From: Cheiracanthium punctorium
Taxonomy: Eukaryota > Arthropoda > Arachnida > Araneae > Cheiracanthiidae
DNA: 64,000 nt
Assembly: GCA_038373885.1 (NCBI GenBank)
Contig: JAWZYV010013143.1
Span: 1 to 64,000 of the forward strand
Direction of reading: 5' to 3'
Part shown: one piece after another, positions 1 to 10,862 of the stretch
How positions within the stretch are numbered: the stretch's first letter is position 1
How the letters are laid out: every line of letters begins with the position of its first letter
The notes under the pieces: model-generated
Told to the model about the DNA's origin: nothing
Seen by the model: the letters and a program-made list of their open reading frames with translations, nothing else
Database searches by the model: none
Position numbers and translations under genes: made by a program

Positions 1-118
1 CAAAAAAGCTAGATCTTGAAGGGGAAAGACGAAAACTTTCAAGGTAAAGGCGCGGGGCCCCCAAAAGCGCGGGGCCCGTAGCATTTGCTACATCTGCTAT
101 ATTGTTAATCCGGCACTG
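1..118. mobile_element. Terminal fragment of a hAT-like element, cut by window edge
   Basis: The stretch ends in GTTAATCCGGCACTG; its reverse complement, CAGTGCCGGATTAAC, resembles CAGTG-type hAT/MITE termini. GC-rich GGGGCCC blocks precede it. The other end lies outside the window, so no target duplication can be tested. Confidence 0.35.
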
Positions 119-1170
119 ACTGTGTGACTATTTTGTGACTAGTGATTTTTTTGGACTTCAAAATGACGTCACACAGCCGGTTTCGCGACTTTGGAAACAG
201 ACTCATTTTTTCTAATATTTTGTGGCAATTTCTTTCGTGAAACTTTTAATAAATAAATCCGAAAATAGTAATTAAATAAAACCTCGCAGTCATGTAGTAA
301 TGGAATTTAGTTTAATTTATTAATTTTTAAATTAATTCGTTTAAACAAGACAATATTATTTATAAAAAAAATATTATTCTTAAAAATATAGGAGTTGAGA
401 GTTCTAATCACAATGGTGAAAACTAAGTATCTGTGAGTAAAATTAACAATTTCTTTCATATCCCCATGGCATATATGTTTTGATAGCGTATGTAAGGTTT
501 AAATTTCGGATGGGGGGGGGGACTATCCGGTATTTTCAACCTTATTGTTACTAGAGTAAATACAAATGTCTCAAAATTGCTGTTTTTAAATAATTGCTTT
601 AAGTTTTCAGATCCCCCCCCCCTTAAATACGTCTCTGGTATCTTTGAAAGTTCCACTACGAAAAATTTGAGGTAAAACTATGGATCTAAGTCAAAAGTAC
701 TTTATTTATTTTATCTAATGCATGTTTTTCCAATTAATTTTATTTATTTTATATGAAATCCCTTTTAGGCAAAATATAGCAAAAATATAAATCTTATCCC
801 TCATACCTTAATATATATCAAACCCCACATGTCGCACATTACAAATTTATTTCATAACCGAATAAAAAATTTCAATAAATCATTGATTTTTTCGGATGAA
901 TACTTAAATAAAACAGCACATTATCTCCTGAAAATAATTTATGTAAAAAAAGAAAGATTTCCAAGATTTTTAATTTATATTTATTAATAATGATATTTTT
1001 TATATTATTTATAAAATACTCACAGAATATAAAATTTATTTATAAAATAAATATATATATTTTTATATAAAACTTATTTATAAAATACTCACAGAAAAAT
1101 TTTAAATTTCCAAAAGAAGCCGTCAGAACTAGCTTTTGCAGCCATCACTTTACTTTTAAAGAATAGCGAA
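119..1170. other. AT-rich non-coding DNA
   Basis: No coding or mobile-element signature was recognised. It holds A/T runs, one G run (about 511-521) and one C run (about 612-621). The short minus-strand ORF here spans those homopolymers and is not credible. Confidence 0.5.
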
Positions 1171-1173
1171 CAA

Positions 1174-1244
1174 GGTAGTCACAGCGGTGCGGTAAGATGC
1201 TGGGCTATTAACCATTAGATCCAGGGTTCGATTCTGGACCTCAA
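1174..1244 (+). repeat. tRNA-like SINE head
   Basis: A Pol III type-2 promoter layout is visible: a degenerate A-box near the start and a good B-box, GGTTCGATTC, at 1225-1234. No clean cloverleaf or 3' tail can be drawn, so this reads as a SINE head and not a functional tRNA. What follows (about 1250-1500) is rich in GACTG/GCGACT motifs and may belong to a different element. Confidence 0.5.
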
Positions 1245-1896
1245 CTTTTTCTTGCCTGAGAGTTTGGTGCTGCCATCTGGTGTATATTTTCGGTAACTCT
1301 TTTTCCCCAAATTTTTTTCGCTGTCGCAAAACTGTCCCATCGTGACTTCTCTGAACGGTTGCAATGCGACTGCACAGCGAGAGGACATAGGGACTCTGGC
1401 GTGACTTTGCTGCGGAGTCGCGGCGACTGTTTGTAACTCTATTGTGACAGTATTGTGTGGTCGCATTTCAGTCACAGGGGACTGTTGTGCTATTAGGGAG
1501 GAAATACATAATAATAAAATTAGTAACTTTTCAAATGTTTTCAGATAATGTGGTGTTTATTAAATAGTCTTTTCTTCATTTACACACAATATAAAAGCAT
1601 TTTCCTTTTTATGGTAATATTTTTATAGACATTACGTTTATAAATTGTAAAAAAATGTGACAAAAATTTTTAATAACATAATAGTACATAATTCATTATA
1701 TTCATTATAAATCACTTTCACTGAAACTAATAGTAGCGCTGTCGTTCTGGAAAGAGCTAATAATTTTCTATTTTATTGAAGAAGGTCAAATACGCGACTG
1801 CGACTTTTATGCGAGGAAAAGATGTTGACGAATTCTTTTTCTTCAAAACGGGGGGGCGACTATTATGCGAGGGCGACTATTTCGCGAATAAACTCG

Positions 1897-1951
1897 ATAT
1901 ATTATATATATATATATATATATATAGATAGATAGAGAGAGAGAGAGAGAG
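1897..1951. repeat. Compound microsatellite (TA)n-(GATA)n-(GA)n
   Basis: A run of TA dinucleotides passes through GATA units into a GA run. Confidence 0.9.
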
Positions 1952-2084
1952 TAATTCCAGGACTTATGCCGCAATTTTTTTGGAATGTTTAAAATATCCC
2001 AGGGTACACATACAATACAATAAATCATACTGTGCTATTCAACATAGACTATAAAACATGTGTAATGCGACAAACATATATATA

Positions 2085-2911
2085 CAGGGTTATCCAAATT
2101 AAACTTCCCCAACTCAGAGGCCTGTGCAGGATGTTGTATGGGTCATAATGTGATGAAATTTTGAAAACAGACATTTCGGATCACGCGCTCGTGATTTATT
2201 AAAAAAAAAAAAAAATTAGTACAAGAAGTTACCGATAGTTGGCGCTGTAACACTAGTAATTTGCATATTGTGACAACGTGATTTGCAGAAATAAAGCTTC
2301 TACGCAACGTATCCAAAAGACGAGCCGTACAAAAGTGGAAGACAGGCGCTGCACAGGCAGTTGTTTCCAGCTCGCTGATGCACAATGCCGACTTTGAAAG
2401 ACAAAGCTCTGTCACTGAAACTGTTCTACCAGAATGACGAGAACTCCTGTGCTGCGATAAGAGCATTCTGTCGGCTGAAGAACTTACGCCGAGTACCAAT
2501 GACACCTCGCGCTTTACGAGACATGATGAAGAAGTTCGAAATAACCGGACAGCTGGGAATTTTACCAGATAGAGGACGACATGTTTTGGATTCTGCACGC
2601 GTGCAAGACGTTGCTTTGGCGGTCGTGGACGCCACTAGCCAATCGCCACATGGTGTTGTCAGTGTGCCAAGTGTTTCTCGTACTGTCGATATGCCCTATT
2701 CGACCACGGCACACATATAAAACACCTGTAAAACGTCTTGTTGATCTGCATTGCCACCTATCGGCAATTTCTTTTACTAATATACATATTTTTTTAATAA
2801 ATCACGAGCGCGTGATCTGAAGTGTCTGTTTTCAAAATTTCATCACATTATGACCCATATAACATCCTGCACAGGCCTCTGAGTTGGGGAAGTTTAATTT
2901 GGACAACCCTG
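2085..2911 (+). mobile_element. Internally deleted Tc1/mariner-superfamily element with long TIRs
   Basis: This 827-bp element starts CAGGGTTATCCAAATTAAAC and ends with the inverted counterpart. Terminal inverted repeats of about 160 bp (2085 to about 2250, and about 2750 to 2911) differ at few positions. A TA dinucleotide flanks each side (2083-2084 and 2912-2913), the Tc1/mariner target duplication. Inside is only the start of a transposase; the catalytic domain is gone. It is a non-autonomous deletion derivative and quite young, judging by the similarity of its arms. Confidence 0.9.
2385..2720 (+). pseudogene. N-terminal fragment of a DUF4817-type transposase
   Basis: A 111-residue ORF in the 827-bp element. 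Residues 1-75 match the pattern of the DUF4817/helix-turn-helix N-terminus found in many arthropod Tc1/IS630-type transposases: KLFYQN near residue 14, RLKNLRR near 31, KFEITGQLG near 50. A second helix-turn-helix segment follows, ending VSRTVDMPYST. The DDE catalytic domain is missing. Right after the break, in another frame, 2708-2731 encodes GTHIKHL and a stop, which resembles the GxHIxHL tail typical of these transposases. An internal deletion therefore joined the two ends of the coding region out of frame. The product could at most bind DNA. Confidence 0.8.
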
Positions 2912-2996
2912 TATATGTGTGTGTGTGTGCATAGCTAATTTTTTTTTAACAATAGTCGCGTAGACTTTCCTTAACAAAAAACGCTCATTGTAAAAA

Positions 2997-4055
2997 CAGA
3001 GAAACCTCTCCGAACGGCCACCCCTGTATTTATTTATTTATTTATTTGCCAGGAGAGGACAGCTCGCGTCACTGAATGTGTCGCTTAGAGCTACATATAC
3101 GTCCTTCCCGGAATTTCCCGCCACAATTTGGAACCTTATCAGAAGGTGAGGGACTTCTGAATATTGGCACACCTCAGAAACTGCTAGCGACCGCCGAGAA
3201 GACTTTCGGAACCACGGATTTAACGTGCACGTACACCGCATGTGCACGGTGGTCTTTACTGGTCTTAACTTACAACCTTCCGGTTACGAGGGTCACCCTC
3301 CTAAACGATCAGTTTTTCGTGGCACTATTTTTTGGCTCATAGACTTAATGTTAAAATAACCTCTATCAGCGGCCAACCGACCCCCTTTAAACGACCACCG
3401 AGTGGGATCGTCCATTTCATTTTTCGAGAAATTCTACTCACTTCATGCTGTTTTTTGAGTGGAAAAACTCAAGGTCAGGTGTATGGTCAAATATAAGTCC
3501 CAGGAATAACTTGAATTTAATCTGGTATCTCTTTTGTATTCTCCCCACACCCTTAAGATGGAGAATCCCTTGGACAATCAGGTGTTGAAGTTGCCCTACA
3601 AATGAATGTTTGTCCCTTTCAGGCGCTAATTCCGTCCCTGACAAGGAATTTCCCGATGTTTCTAATGGCGAGCAAGCTAAACTTTCAATACAAGCGACTT
3701 AAGGGAAAATCGATGAAATTGTCGAAAATTCCGAAGCGATTACAAACTAACCGGTTAGAGATCCCGCTTTTTAAAGTAAAAAAACAAACTAGAAAAAAAT
3801 GGTTGTTTCAGAGAAAAGTAAAATCTTAAAGCAGACACAAATTGTGTCATTTAAAAAAAAAAAATGTAAGAAAGCATTAAATAAAGTACTATTTTCGCTT
3901 TAAATAAGTTATAAAAATCATTTTAAATAAGGATTATGTGCCAGACTTGTTTATATTACGCATTATAGCAATTATCTTATAATAGTTAATAAAGCCCTTG
4001 AGAGCGGGCAAATATTCTCGATACGGTGGGGTGGACGCTCAGAGAGGTTTCACTG
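2997..4055. mobile_element. pogo/Tigger-like element, decayed, carrying a SINE
   Basis: The left end CAGAGAAACCTCTCCGAACG and the inverted right end (reverse complement CAGTGAAACCTCTCTGAGCG) form about 28-bp TIRs of pogo/Tigger type. TA follows the right end at 4056-4057; the left TA appears mutated to AA. A faint helix-turn-helix-like stretch (about 3670-3750, + strand, several frames) suggests a remnant of the transposase N-terminus, but no intact ORF remains. A SINE sits at about 3030-3291. Confidence 0.65.
3030..3291 (-). repeat. SINE family B copy 1, 5'-truncated
   Basis: This is a reverse-strand copy of the tRNA-Thr-headed SINE at 42516-42992. Its A-rich tail reads as TTTATTTA units on the + strand, next to the conserved TTTGCCAGGAGA end. 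The tRNA-like head is cut at about 3291. Flanks GGCCACCCCTG and GGTCACCCTCC are similar enough to be a diverged target duplication. Confidence 0.75.
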
Positions 4056-4935
4056 TACTGAATAATGTACAGAGGAAAATAATATGGTAATTTGGATAAA
4101 TCTTAGTCAAATGCGAAACCCTAATTCATATTAATCAAGTAATGAACTATAAAAAACTAATGATTTAATTAATTCATTGTTTAAGGAATAATTTAATTGA
4201 ACTAACTACCATGCAGGTTAGGTTAAACTTCAGAAGCGGGCGTCCTCAAACTTTTTCCCTTAAGACTACATCGCTGCTTTTCGGCATTATCTTGAAAACG
4301 TACACATGGCGACTTCGGCAGAGTGGCAGGAACATACAAAAAATATGTATCAAAATTAAAGGTATCAGTGAGAAAAAGTAGTGGCTCTGTTTTCTAAGAT
4401 GCGTTGTATTTTAAGTGGGGACACTTTATGGGACAGGCCCCTGCGAGGGAAATCCCTATGCCCGGCCTTTCCAGCTATATTTTGTAAAAATCCTTTTTTT
4501 TTTTTTTTTTTTGCTTTCTCTTCCCCAATAAACTCCGCAGATTTCCGCTAAAGGCTTGAGGGTCCGCTCCGCCGACCAAGCCGGCAAACCTGTGGCATTC
4601 AAATTCAAACTTGTAGTAATAAAGGCGGCCCAAGCAATGAACTCGCTACGAACCACAACAATGTAGTTACGCCAGTGTTTACGGATATGCTTTTTCCATG
4701 AAGATTTCGAGGCTGGCAATCGTAAACTGATCAACTAAGTCTTATATTTTTATATTTTTAATATTTTCTTTTTATTTAGTGTTCTCATTTCTACTAAGAT
4801 CACTCCCTACCTTTAAAAGACAATTTACGGTCAAACATCAAATCTTTTTTTTTTTCTTTTTTTTTTTTTTTAAGGGAACATAGAATGGTGAGGGACAAGG
4901 GAACATGGGGGTGAGGGATAAGGGAACATGAGGGT

Positions 4936-4971
<36 letters not shown>

Positions 4972-5984
4972 GCAGCTATATATATTCTTTCTAAACTCGT
5001 TACTATTATCTATTGCATGCGGTCCTCGTTTTTGTTTTATATTTTACATGTTTTTTCATAGATATTAAAATATTCATAATTGCAAACATTTAGGACCTTT
5101 TGTATGGATTTAGGAACTGTATGTAGTTATAATCAATATGTGGATAGGAAAAGTTAGTTTATACCTTTTTGTCTATTTTAAAAATTTGCTATATTAAGAA
5201 TATTGAAATTATTATTTTCTAGGTTTTAGATATCTGTATGTAAAGTAGAAATTTGAATTCTTGAATTTTTTACACATAAATTTGCGGTGCGAGTTTTTAT
5301 ATTTATGGCAAACCTTTGCACTAAAAAAGCACATGTTCACGGTTTTTTTTTTTTTTTTTTTTGGGGGGGGGGCAATTATTTTTTCCCTAAGTAATAAAGA
5401 TTTATGAAAGATTTAGAAGGATTTAAAATTTTCAGAAAATTTGATCTCAAACACATAAATCTTACGATAAAATTTAATAAAATGAGTTATTTTATATTGC
5501 TTTAATTTTCTCTTTCATCTGTCCCGACTTATGTAAAGTAATTTATTTGAGACATTTTTTGTAATCATTTCATTTCTTGGATTAAGATTAATTTTACAAC
5601 TAGCATAGAATATTATTACACATGCGAGAGTGCAAATTGCATTCAATTTGTGTACTTCATGATTTTTCATTGAAAAAAAAAAAAAAACATCTTTTACGAT
5701 AGTGATCTTTTTACGCTGTATTCGCTCTGATTTATCACAATAGGTATGTTGTCAAATGTATACATGAAACAATTTGGAGTTTTAGCTTATAATTTTTGTG
5801 CGTAATGAGATTTTTTTTCAAAATTTTTGTTTTGTTTAATGTTAAAAATAAATTTTACTTCTTAAAAAGTCTTGTGTACAGAGTAAAATTATAATTTAAT
5901 TATACCCGGCTAATTCAAAAACACGATGTACTTCAATTTCTAGATAGTCTGACAATCTAGACAAGGTAAGTTCTCTAAAAACAA
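4056..5984. other. AT-rich non-coding DNA with T runs
   Basis: No gene recognised. It holds a short imperfect direct repeat of AGGGAACATG blocks at about 4873-4936, a T run at 4937-4968 and a T-then-G run near 5343-5371. At about 4500-4735 a minus-strand sequence ends in an A run, as a retroposed copy would. Its GCCGGCTTGGTCGGCG-like stretch recalls 63130-63150. Confidence 0.4.
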
Positions 5985-6130
5985 CTGGTAGGACAACTTT
6001 TTGAGGAGTTTTAACGCATATTCAAGATACATCTGGAGAAAACCACACAAAACTCTAGACTGTTAGATCGATAACCACGCGAGGAAAAAGAATCCCGAGA
6101 CTGCACACTACATACATTTCCCAATGTTTA
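5985..6130 (-). repeat. SINE family A fragment
   Basis: It shares the body of SINE family A, including the block read on the + strand as TAACGCATATTCAAGATACA, then CTGGAGAAAACC and a diverged tRNA-like B-box region near GTTAGATCGAT. Diverged and partial. Confidence 0.55.
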
Positions 6131-6234
6131 GCGTTTTATAAATTTGGCCACTGGTCGGCATGTTTTAGTAAAAAAGTAGGACTATAAATACTGTACAATC
6201 CAATGTATTAACTGCATTTTCTTTTTAATGCTTT

Positions 6235-6750
6235 CTACTAGGTGGTTGGTGAAAAAAAATTTGGTGATATGATAGGTAGCTGCTAATCTTAATTTATAGG
6301 CGTTGAATTTTTAAAAGATTTTGATTACATTTTGAGATTTTGTGAAAATCGTTTTAAAATGCTGAAATTTTGTTCCAGCATCACGAAAGAAAGACTGCAG
6401 GGAATGAAACGAAAGTTGGTGACATGATAGGTTGTTACTCAACTTAAATTCTAGGCTTCCAATTTTTCGAAATTATTGATTGGATTTTGAAATTTTGCGA
6501 AAATTATTTCAATATGCGGAAATATTCGTTCGCGCATCACATAATTACGACTAAAGCGAATGAAATGATATTACTTAGTTAATCTCTAACCTGTAATATT
6601 TTAACAATACATAAAAATTATAACTTATCTTTCTTTACTTTTGCAACACACTACATGCATTCTGTGTAATCCTACAATGCTGACGAAAGTTCTTGCTTTT
6701 TGGAAATTTGCATTCAGTACTAACCCGTCGACGACGGGTACTTCAGCTAG
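6235..6750 (+). mobile_element. Helitron 3' portion with ~155-bp internal repeats
   Basis: The 3' end has the Helitron signature: a stem-loop at 6723-6739 (ACCCGTC, loop GAC, GACGGGT), a 7-nt spacer, then CTAG at 6747-6750 followed by T. Upstream lie two diverged copies of a unit of about 156 bp; CATCAC is at 6379 and 6535. The same unit recurs at 52312-52620. The 5' TC end was not located and no Rep/helicase coding sequence is seen, so this is a non-autonomous or truncated copy. Confidence 0.6.
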
Positions 6751-7258
6751 TATGTAATAATAAAATAAACTTTTCTAATTTAATTTAATGTCATCTGAAA
6801 AAACCTTCTTTCTCTGTTACTCTTACTGTAAAGTTTATTTCTCGACCATAGAAATATTACATTCAGAGACAATTTTGGGGGTTCAATAAGGAGTAAAGTT
6901 GTTGAATTAGCAGTATCTGCAGTTTTCTGCAGTTTCCCTGCTGCGCCCTTTTGGAATTCCTAAGTAAGAAAATATGGCTTGATTGACAATCTAGTTCACT
7001 AATTACTAGGGATCGACCGATAGTATCGGCGCCGATACCTCCTATTTTTTTAGGTATCGGTATCGGTTCTTTCGATTGTAAAAGTATCGGGAAAAAATCG
7101 GTTCCTGTTGCTTTCATCCATTTTCACCGATACTTTTCAACCGCTACTTCGCTTTTCAGAAGAAACCACGTAGGCGCAACACCATTCTGGAATCTTTATT
7201 TTGGTAATGAGATGAGAGGCGTCGTTTCATTGGCACATTTGAGCGAGTGTTTTGGAAC

Positions 7259-7289
<31 letters not shown>

Positions 7290-7303
7290 CTAACCATCGC
7301 TAA

Positions 7304-7489
7304 ATGGATGTCGCATCACCAAGTGTGGTCGAAATTATGCACAAAGAATCGTTAGATGACAGTTTAACAGGACAATCGTCTATTCTTCTAAATTATTTTG
7401 AATTGGTGCGAACACTAAATGCGCTATCTGCAAGGATTGCGAAAAACAAATGTCGAGAGGTAGGCTATAATTTTACTTCCGTTTTATAA
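7304..7489 (+). pseudogene. hAT transposase N-terminus with BED zinc finger, frameshifted
   Basis: The ORF opens 297 bp inside the 3-kb hAT element. Its first 38 or so residues run into SSILLNYFELVRT, which resembles the S-x-W-x-YF start of a BED finger. The Cys pair that should follow lies in another frame: TGC at 7420-7422 and 7429-7431, giving CAICKDCEKQMSRGR, a typical BED CxxC-plus-basic segment. One frameshift between about 7405 and 7420 therefore splits the finger. BED fingers bind DNA in hAT transposases. The ORF as written ends soon after, and no later domain was found. Confidence 0.6.
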
Positions 7490-7878
7490 ACGTTTATTTT
7501 CTCACTGTGTGGACTCGAAAAAGAGTTCATTCATATATGTATATGTACAAGTTAAAAAATTCGCTATAGAGAAAATTTCATTATACAGAGATTAGAGGTT
7601 TTTGCAGTTATTTCAGCAAATATTACAAACTTTTTAGTTAATTCGATGTTTAAAAATATTAAATTATGACTTTCAATTAAAAATAAATTGGATTTTATTA
7701 TAAATTTGTTAAACTTACGGTTTCTTACTTTTCATTGTATAAATGAAATGTTCAAAAGTAAAGACAATCCACGAATTTAGAGAATAAAATATGTAATGCA
7801 CTTACGCTTATTTTACTTCAAAATTCCGTTATTTTACATTTTTTTGCATTCTGTAATTTTAAATTTTCATAAAAATAT

Positions 7879-8137
7879 TCACATTTTAAAAGTCCGCTGA
7901 AAATAAAGTGAGACACATTTCCTTCCATTTGGAAACCTATTTTTAATGGTTTTGAAAGGTTGAAGCATTAAAGTTTGATGTGGTTTTGATCGTGAAGCCC
8001 AGGGCCTTATTACTATATGGGCAAAGTCCCGATTTGCCCATATAGTAATATGAAGTGTCTTCATTATCGGAGTCAGTTTCACTTTCCTGGCCTCCATTTT
8101 TATCATCTCTCACTCTTCCACTAAGTGGTCTGTTCAA
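7879..8137 (-). pseudogene. Possible transposase fragment (piggyBac-like?)
   Basis: Two overlapping minus-strand frames. One has an acidic stretch, SETDSDNEDTSYYYMGKSG, that recalls the acidic D/E-S region followed by YYxGK near the N-terminus of piggyBac-type transposases. The frame breaks just downstream, and a perfect 17-bp hairpin lies across the YYYMGK codons. The assignment rests on motif impression only; it may be part of the host hAT element or chance. Confidence 0.25.
8009..8049. repeat. Perfect 17-bp hairpin
   Basis: ATTACTATATGGGCAAA (8009-8025), a 7-nt loop, then its exact reverse complement (8033-8049). Confidence 0.9.
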
Positions 8138-8204
8138 AAATTAAAATTTTCTTCAAAAGGTAAATCTGAAATATTCGGTATGGGAAGATAAGCTCTTCGT
8201 TATA

Positions 8205-8318
8205 TAGCGAATGTTTATAGTGTTATTTAAGCCTTAAAGTTACGTTTCCATGAAAATTTTCGTTATAGGGAGAAATTCGTTGTAAGGAGACTTCGTTATT
8301 GGGAGATTCTACTGTATA
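8205..8318. mobile_element. pogo-like terminal repeat arm
   Basis: The reverse complement of the right end reads CAGTAGAATCTCCCAATAAC, followed by repeated AACGAA/TCTCC motifs, like pogo/Tigger MITE ends. TA follows at 8319-8320. A weaker facing arm may lie near 7544-7600. It sits inside the 3-kb hAT element. Confidence 0.4.
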
Positions 8319-8522
8319 TATAGACTTTTGATATCGTTGGAGAAAGTCTTGCTCTTGATTTAATTTCACGCTTAAGAGACATACTTTAAATTTTTATTTA
8401 AAAAATTGGCGCAAGGTCATCTGATTCGGCTTGGGTATGATATAGATATCAAAATTGATGGGGGAGACGGTCCTTGACATCGTTTGATATTTCAGGGTAT
8501 GACGACCTTTAAAGTGTTAAAG

Positions 8523-8699
8523 CAGGTATGGGCAAACTTTGAACCAAACTTGCGAATTTTAGCGAAGTGGCGGGCCGTATAATTGGGATTTATATGGGAT
8601 ATTGAATTGTTTATGCGGAATTTTCAGATGTTCCGCGGGTCGGATCAAAAGCCGTGGCGGGCCACATCCGGCCCGCGGGCCGGCGGTTGCCCATATGTG
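8523..8699. mobile_element. hAT MITE nested in the 3-kb hAT
   Basis: A 177-bp element with ends CAGGTATGGGCAA and TTGCCCATATGTG. A perfect 8-bp target duplication, TGTTAAAG, lies at 8515-8522 and 8700-8707. It is GC-richer inside (GGCGGGCC...GGCCCGC). It inserted after the host element, so it is the younger of the two. Confidence 0.9.
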
Positions 8700-8963
8700 T
8701 GTTAAAGTGTAATATTTCAGCCTTCGAAATACGTTTGAGGAATTTGTTTCTATTTAGCTTATAGAACTTCAGATACAGACATTTTAATATTAGCCGGAAA
8801 TATTTGAAACCGAAAGTAGCATTCTGCTATCGGAAGTGAATCGTATTTTTGCGAATGCAAACGGGGATAGGGTTTGAACCGAATGACGTTTGTCGGACAT
8901 ATCCCCCCCTCCATGGTGCCCCTCTGCAAACGTAAAAAAACTCGCACCTTTTGTGCTCTAGAT

Positions 8964-9050
8964 CAGTGGTTCCCAAACTATGGGCCGCGACTCATTGTTG
9001 CGTCACGGGAGCAATTTCGGTGGGTCAAAAAGGGGGTCAAAATTAAACTT
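8964..9050. mobile_element. Single hAT-type terminus
   Basis: CAGTGGTTCCCAAACTATGG followed by GCCGCGAC is the widespread hAT terminus pattern. No matching right end or repeat of the adjacent octamer CTCTAGAT was found, so the element is truncated. Confidence 0.5.
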
Positions 9051-9509
9051 TAGTATTTTTTATATATAGTAAACTATACTATTTTATAAAGCCTATATTG
9101 GCGTATTTAATGAACAATATCTAAATACATATGTACTTACATAGTACTGTACAGTTTATACATTATCACAATTTAATGCAGCTTAAGTAATCTAAAAGAT
9201 ATTTTCATATGTGAAAGAATTATAATTAAAGAAAATCTAAATAAAACTTGCAAGCTTTGAAGTTGAATAAATTTCATGTGTTTACTTTTGTAAGCACAAA
9301 ATAGAGGCATGAATCAAAAACAAAGACATATAGTAAGAGCAAGCAGAAAGCTGTTTTGGGTGTAATATGGAGACCTTTTATCTGGCTCATAGCAACAATT
9401 AGGCGACAAAATAGAGGTTGAGAAAATATGATTTAAATATTTGCACCAGTCGGCACTGGAAATGGATTCTCTTATTAATATATCCCTTTAACCCCCCCCC
9501 CCGTTTGTG

Positions 9510-9700
9510 TTCTGTCAAGCCTAAATGAGGGGCATCTACCTATAGTGCGTCCTTGGGCGGAAAACTTTTTAAGGGAATCTAACGCATATTCACGTAACAT
9601 CTGGAGAAAATCGCCCAAAACTCTAGACCACTAGATCGACAGCCACACGAGGAGAAAGAATTCCGAACCTGCTCACTAAGACGCTTCCCAGTGCTCAGCT
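9510..9700 (-). repeat. SINE family A copy
   Basis: It carries the family A body read on the + strand as GGGGCATCTACCTATAG, TCTAACGCATATTCACGTAA and CATCTGGAGAAAATC, then a tRNA-like part. Compare 40840-41055. Confidence 0.65.
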
Positions 9701-10043
9701 TTCCATAAATTCGGTCATTCGTCGGCATGATTGAATAGAAAAGAAAGACTACTGTAAATTCACACTTCAATGTATCCACTGCTTTTTCTTTTTAATGCTT
9801 TCTATTGGGATCGAATTTCATCGTGCTGTTATTCATTTTAACGAGAACTACACTCTCGTTACAAAAACTGCCCAAAATACAGATGTAGGTTTAAATGACA
9901 TTAAATTATGTAAAGTATCGGTATCGGCCGATACCATAACTTAAAAGTATCGGTATCGGCTATTTCTGAAAATGAATTTATAGGTAAAATATCGGTATCG
10001 GTCATCGGCGAAAATGTGGTATCGGTCGATCTCTACTAATTAC

Positions 10044-10821
10044 GTTTGAGTAACGCCTTCGCGATCGTGCTCCGCCCTGCCGACAGGCGTAGTAACTTGG
10101 GGAGTATTTAAGCAAGAGCACGAAAATTTCGAGGGCCTTTTGAGCTTTTAGCTTTTAGAGATTGCAATGTAAAGAGAAAAGACAACCACGGAACCAAAAG
10201 GTCGCGGGCTTGACTCCTGCCCTCTCTCCGAACTTGGAAATAAAAGTATTCACCCTAGAAGACTGGTGTGTGGTGTCGATCATTTTACCAACTGATGGCG
10301 TGTGGTCATTCGATACATATATGTAATATATAAAAAGGTAATTTGGGTTTTACTATAGTTTGGGTATTGTTCAAGCGGGTACTTTTACTGTAAGTTTTGC
10401 TTTCCTGTCATACTTGCCACGCGCGCTCTGGAGCTATGTTTTATTTATTTTGTTATTTGTCAAACATCAGGCCGTCGATTCTGAGTTCTTTAGATGTACA
10501 CGTGTCCCCACGCCCTTGTAGCCCGGATGCGGGTCATGTTGGTAAATGTGTGTGGTTCGATTAGAGATAAGCGAGAGGCGGAGTTATGTCTTCGAAAACC
10601 ACGTGGTATGATGAACGTAAATACTCCCGCACATCGAAAATCGAGAGACTTCTGCCACTGGGACTGCTTAATGAGTCCACGCTGATTTTTGTACCCGTCT
10701 CCCCTCTCCCCTTCTCACCCTATATTATAACTTAAAGATAATGTTTAATAAACCGTTTTACCTACCTTAACTCTGGAACTTTACTGAAATATCTGACGTC
10801 ACATATATATATTCGTATATA

Positions 10822-10862
<41 letters not shown>

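Larger units (their letters stand above)
7007..10035 (+). mobile_element. Decayed hAT transposon, 3 kb, with nested insertions
   Basis: Ends TAGGGATCGACCGATA and TATCGGTCGATCTCTA are inverted, and both subterminal regions are rich in TATCGG repeats. A perfect 8-bp duplication, CTAATTAC, flanks it (6999-7006 and 10036-10043), diagnostic of hAT insertion. A frameshifted BED-finger remnant lies near the 5' end. Most of the interior is other repeats: pogo-like arms, a hAT MITE (8523-8699), one hAT terminus (8964) and a SINE (9510-9700). The catalytic core could not be found. Confidence 0.9.

Noticed and set aside
2143..2598. 151-residue minus-strand ORF
   Set aside because: It runs from the TIR through the antisense of the transposase fragment and includes a Phe run from poly(A/T).
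10050..10790. Solo LTR
   Set aside because: TATA-like and AATAAA-like signals are present, but no TG...CA ends, flanking duplication or second copy could be found.
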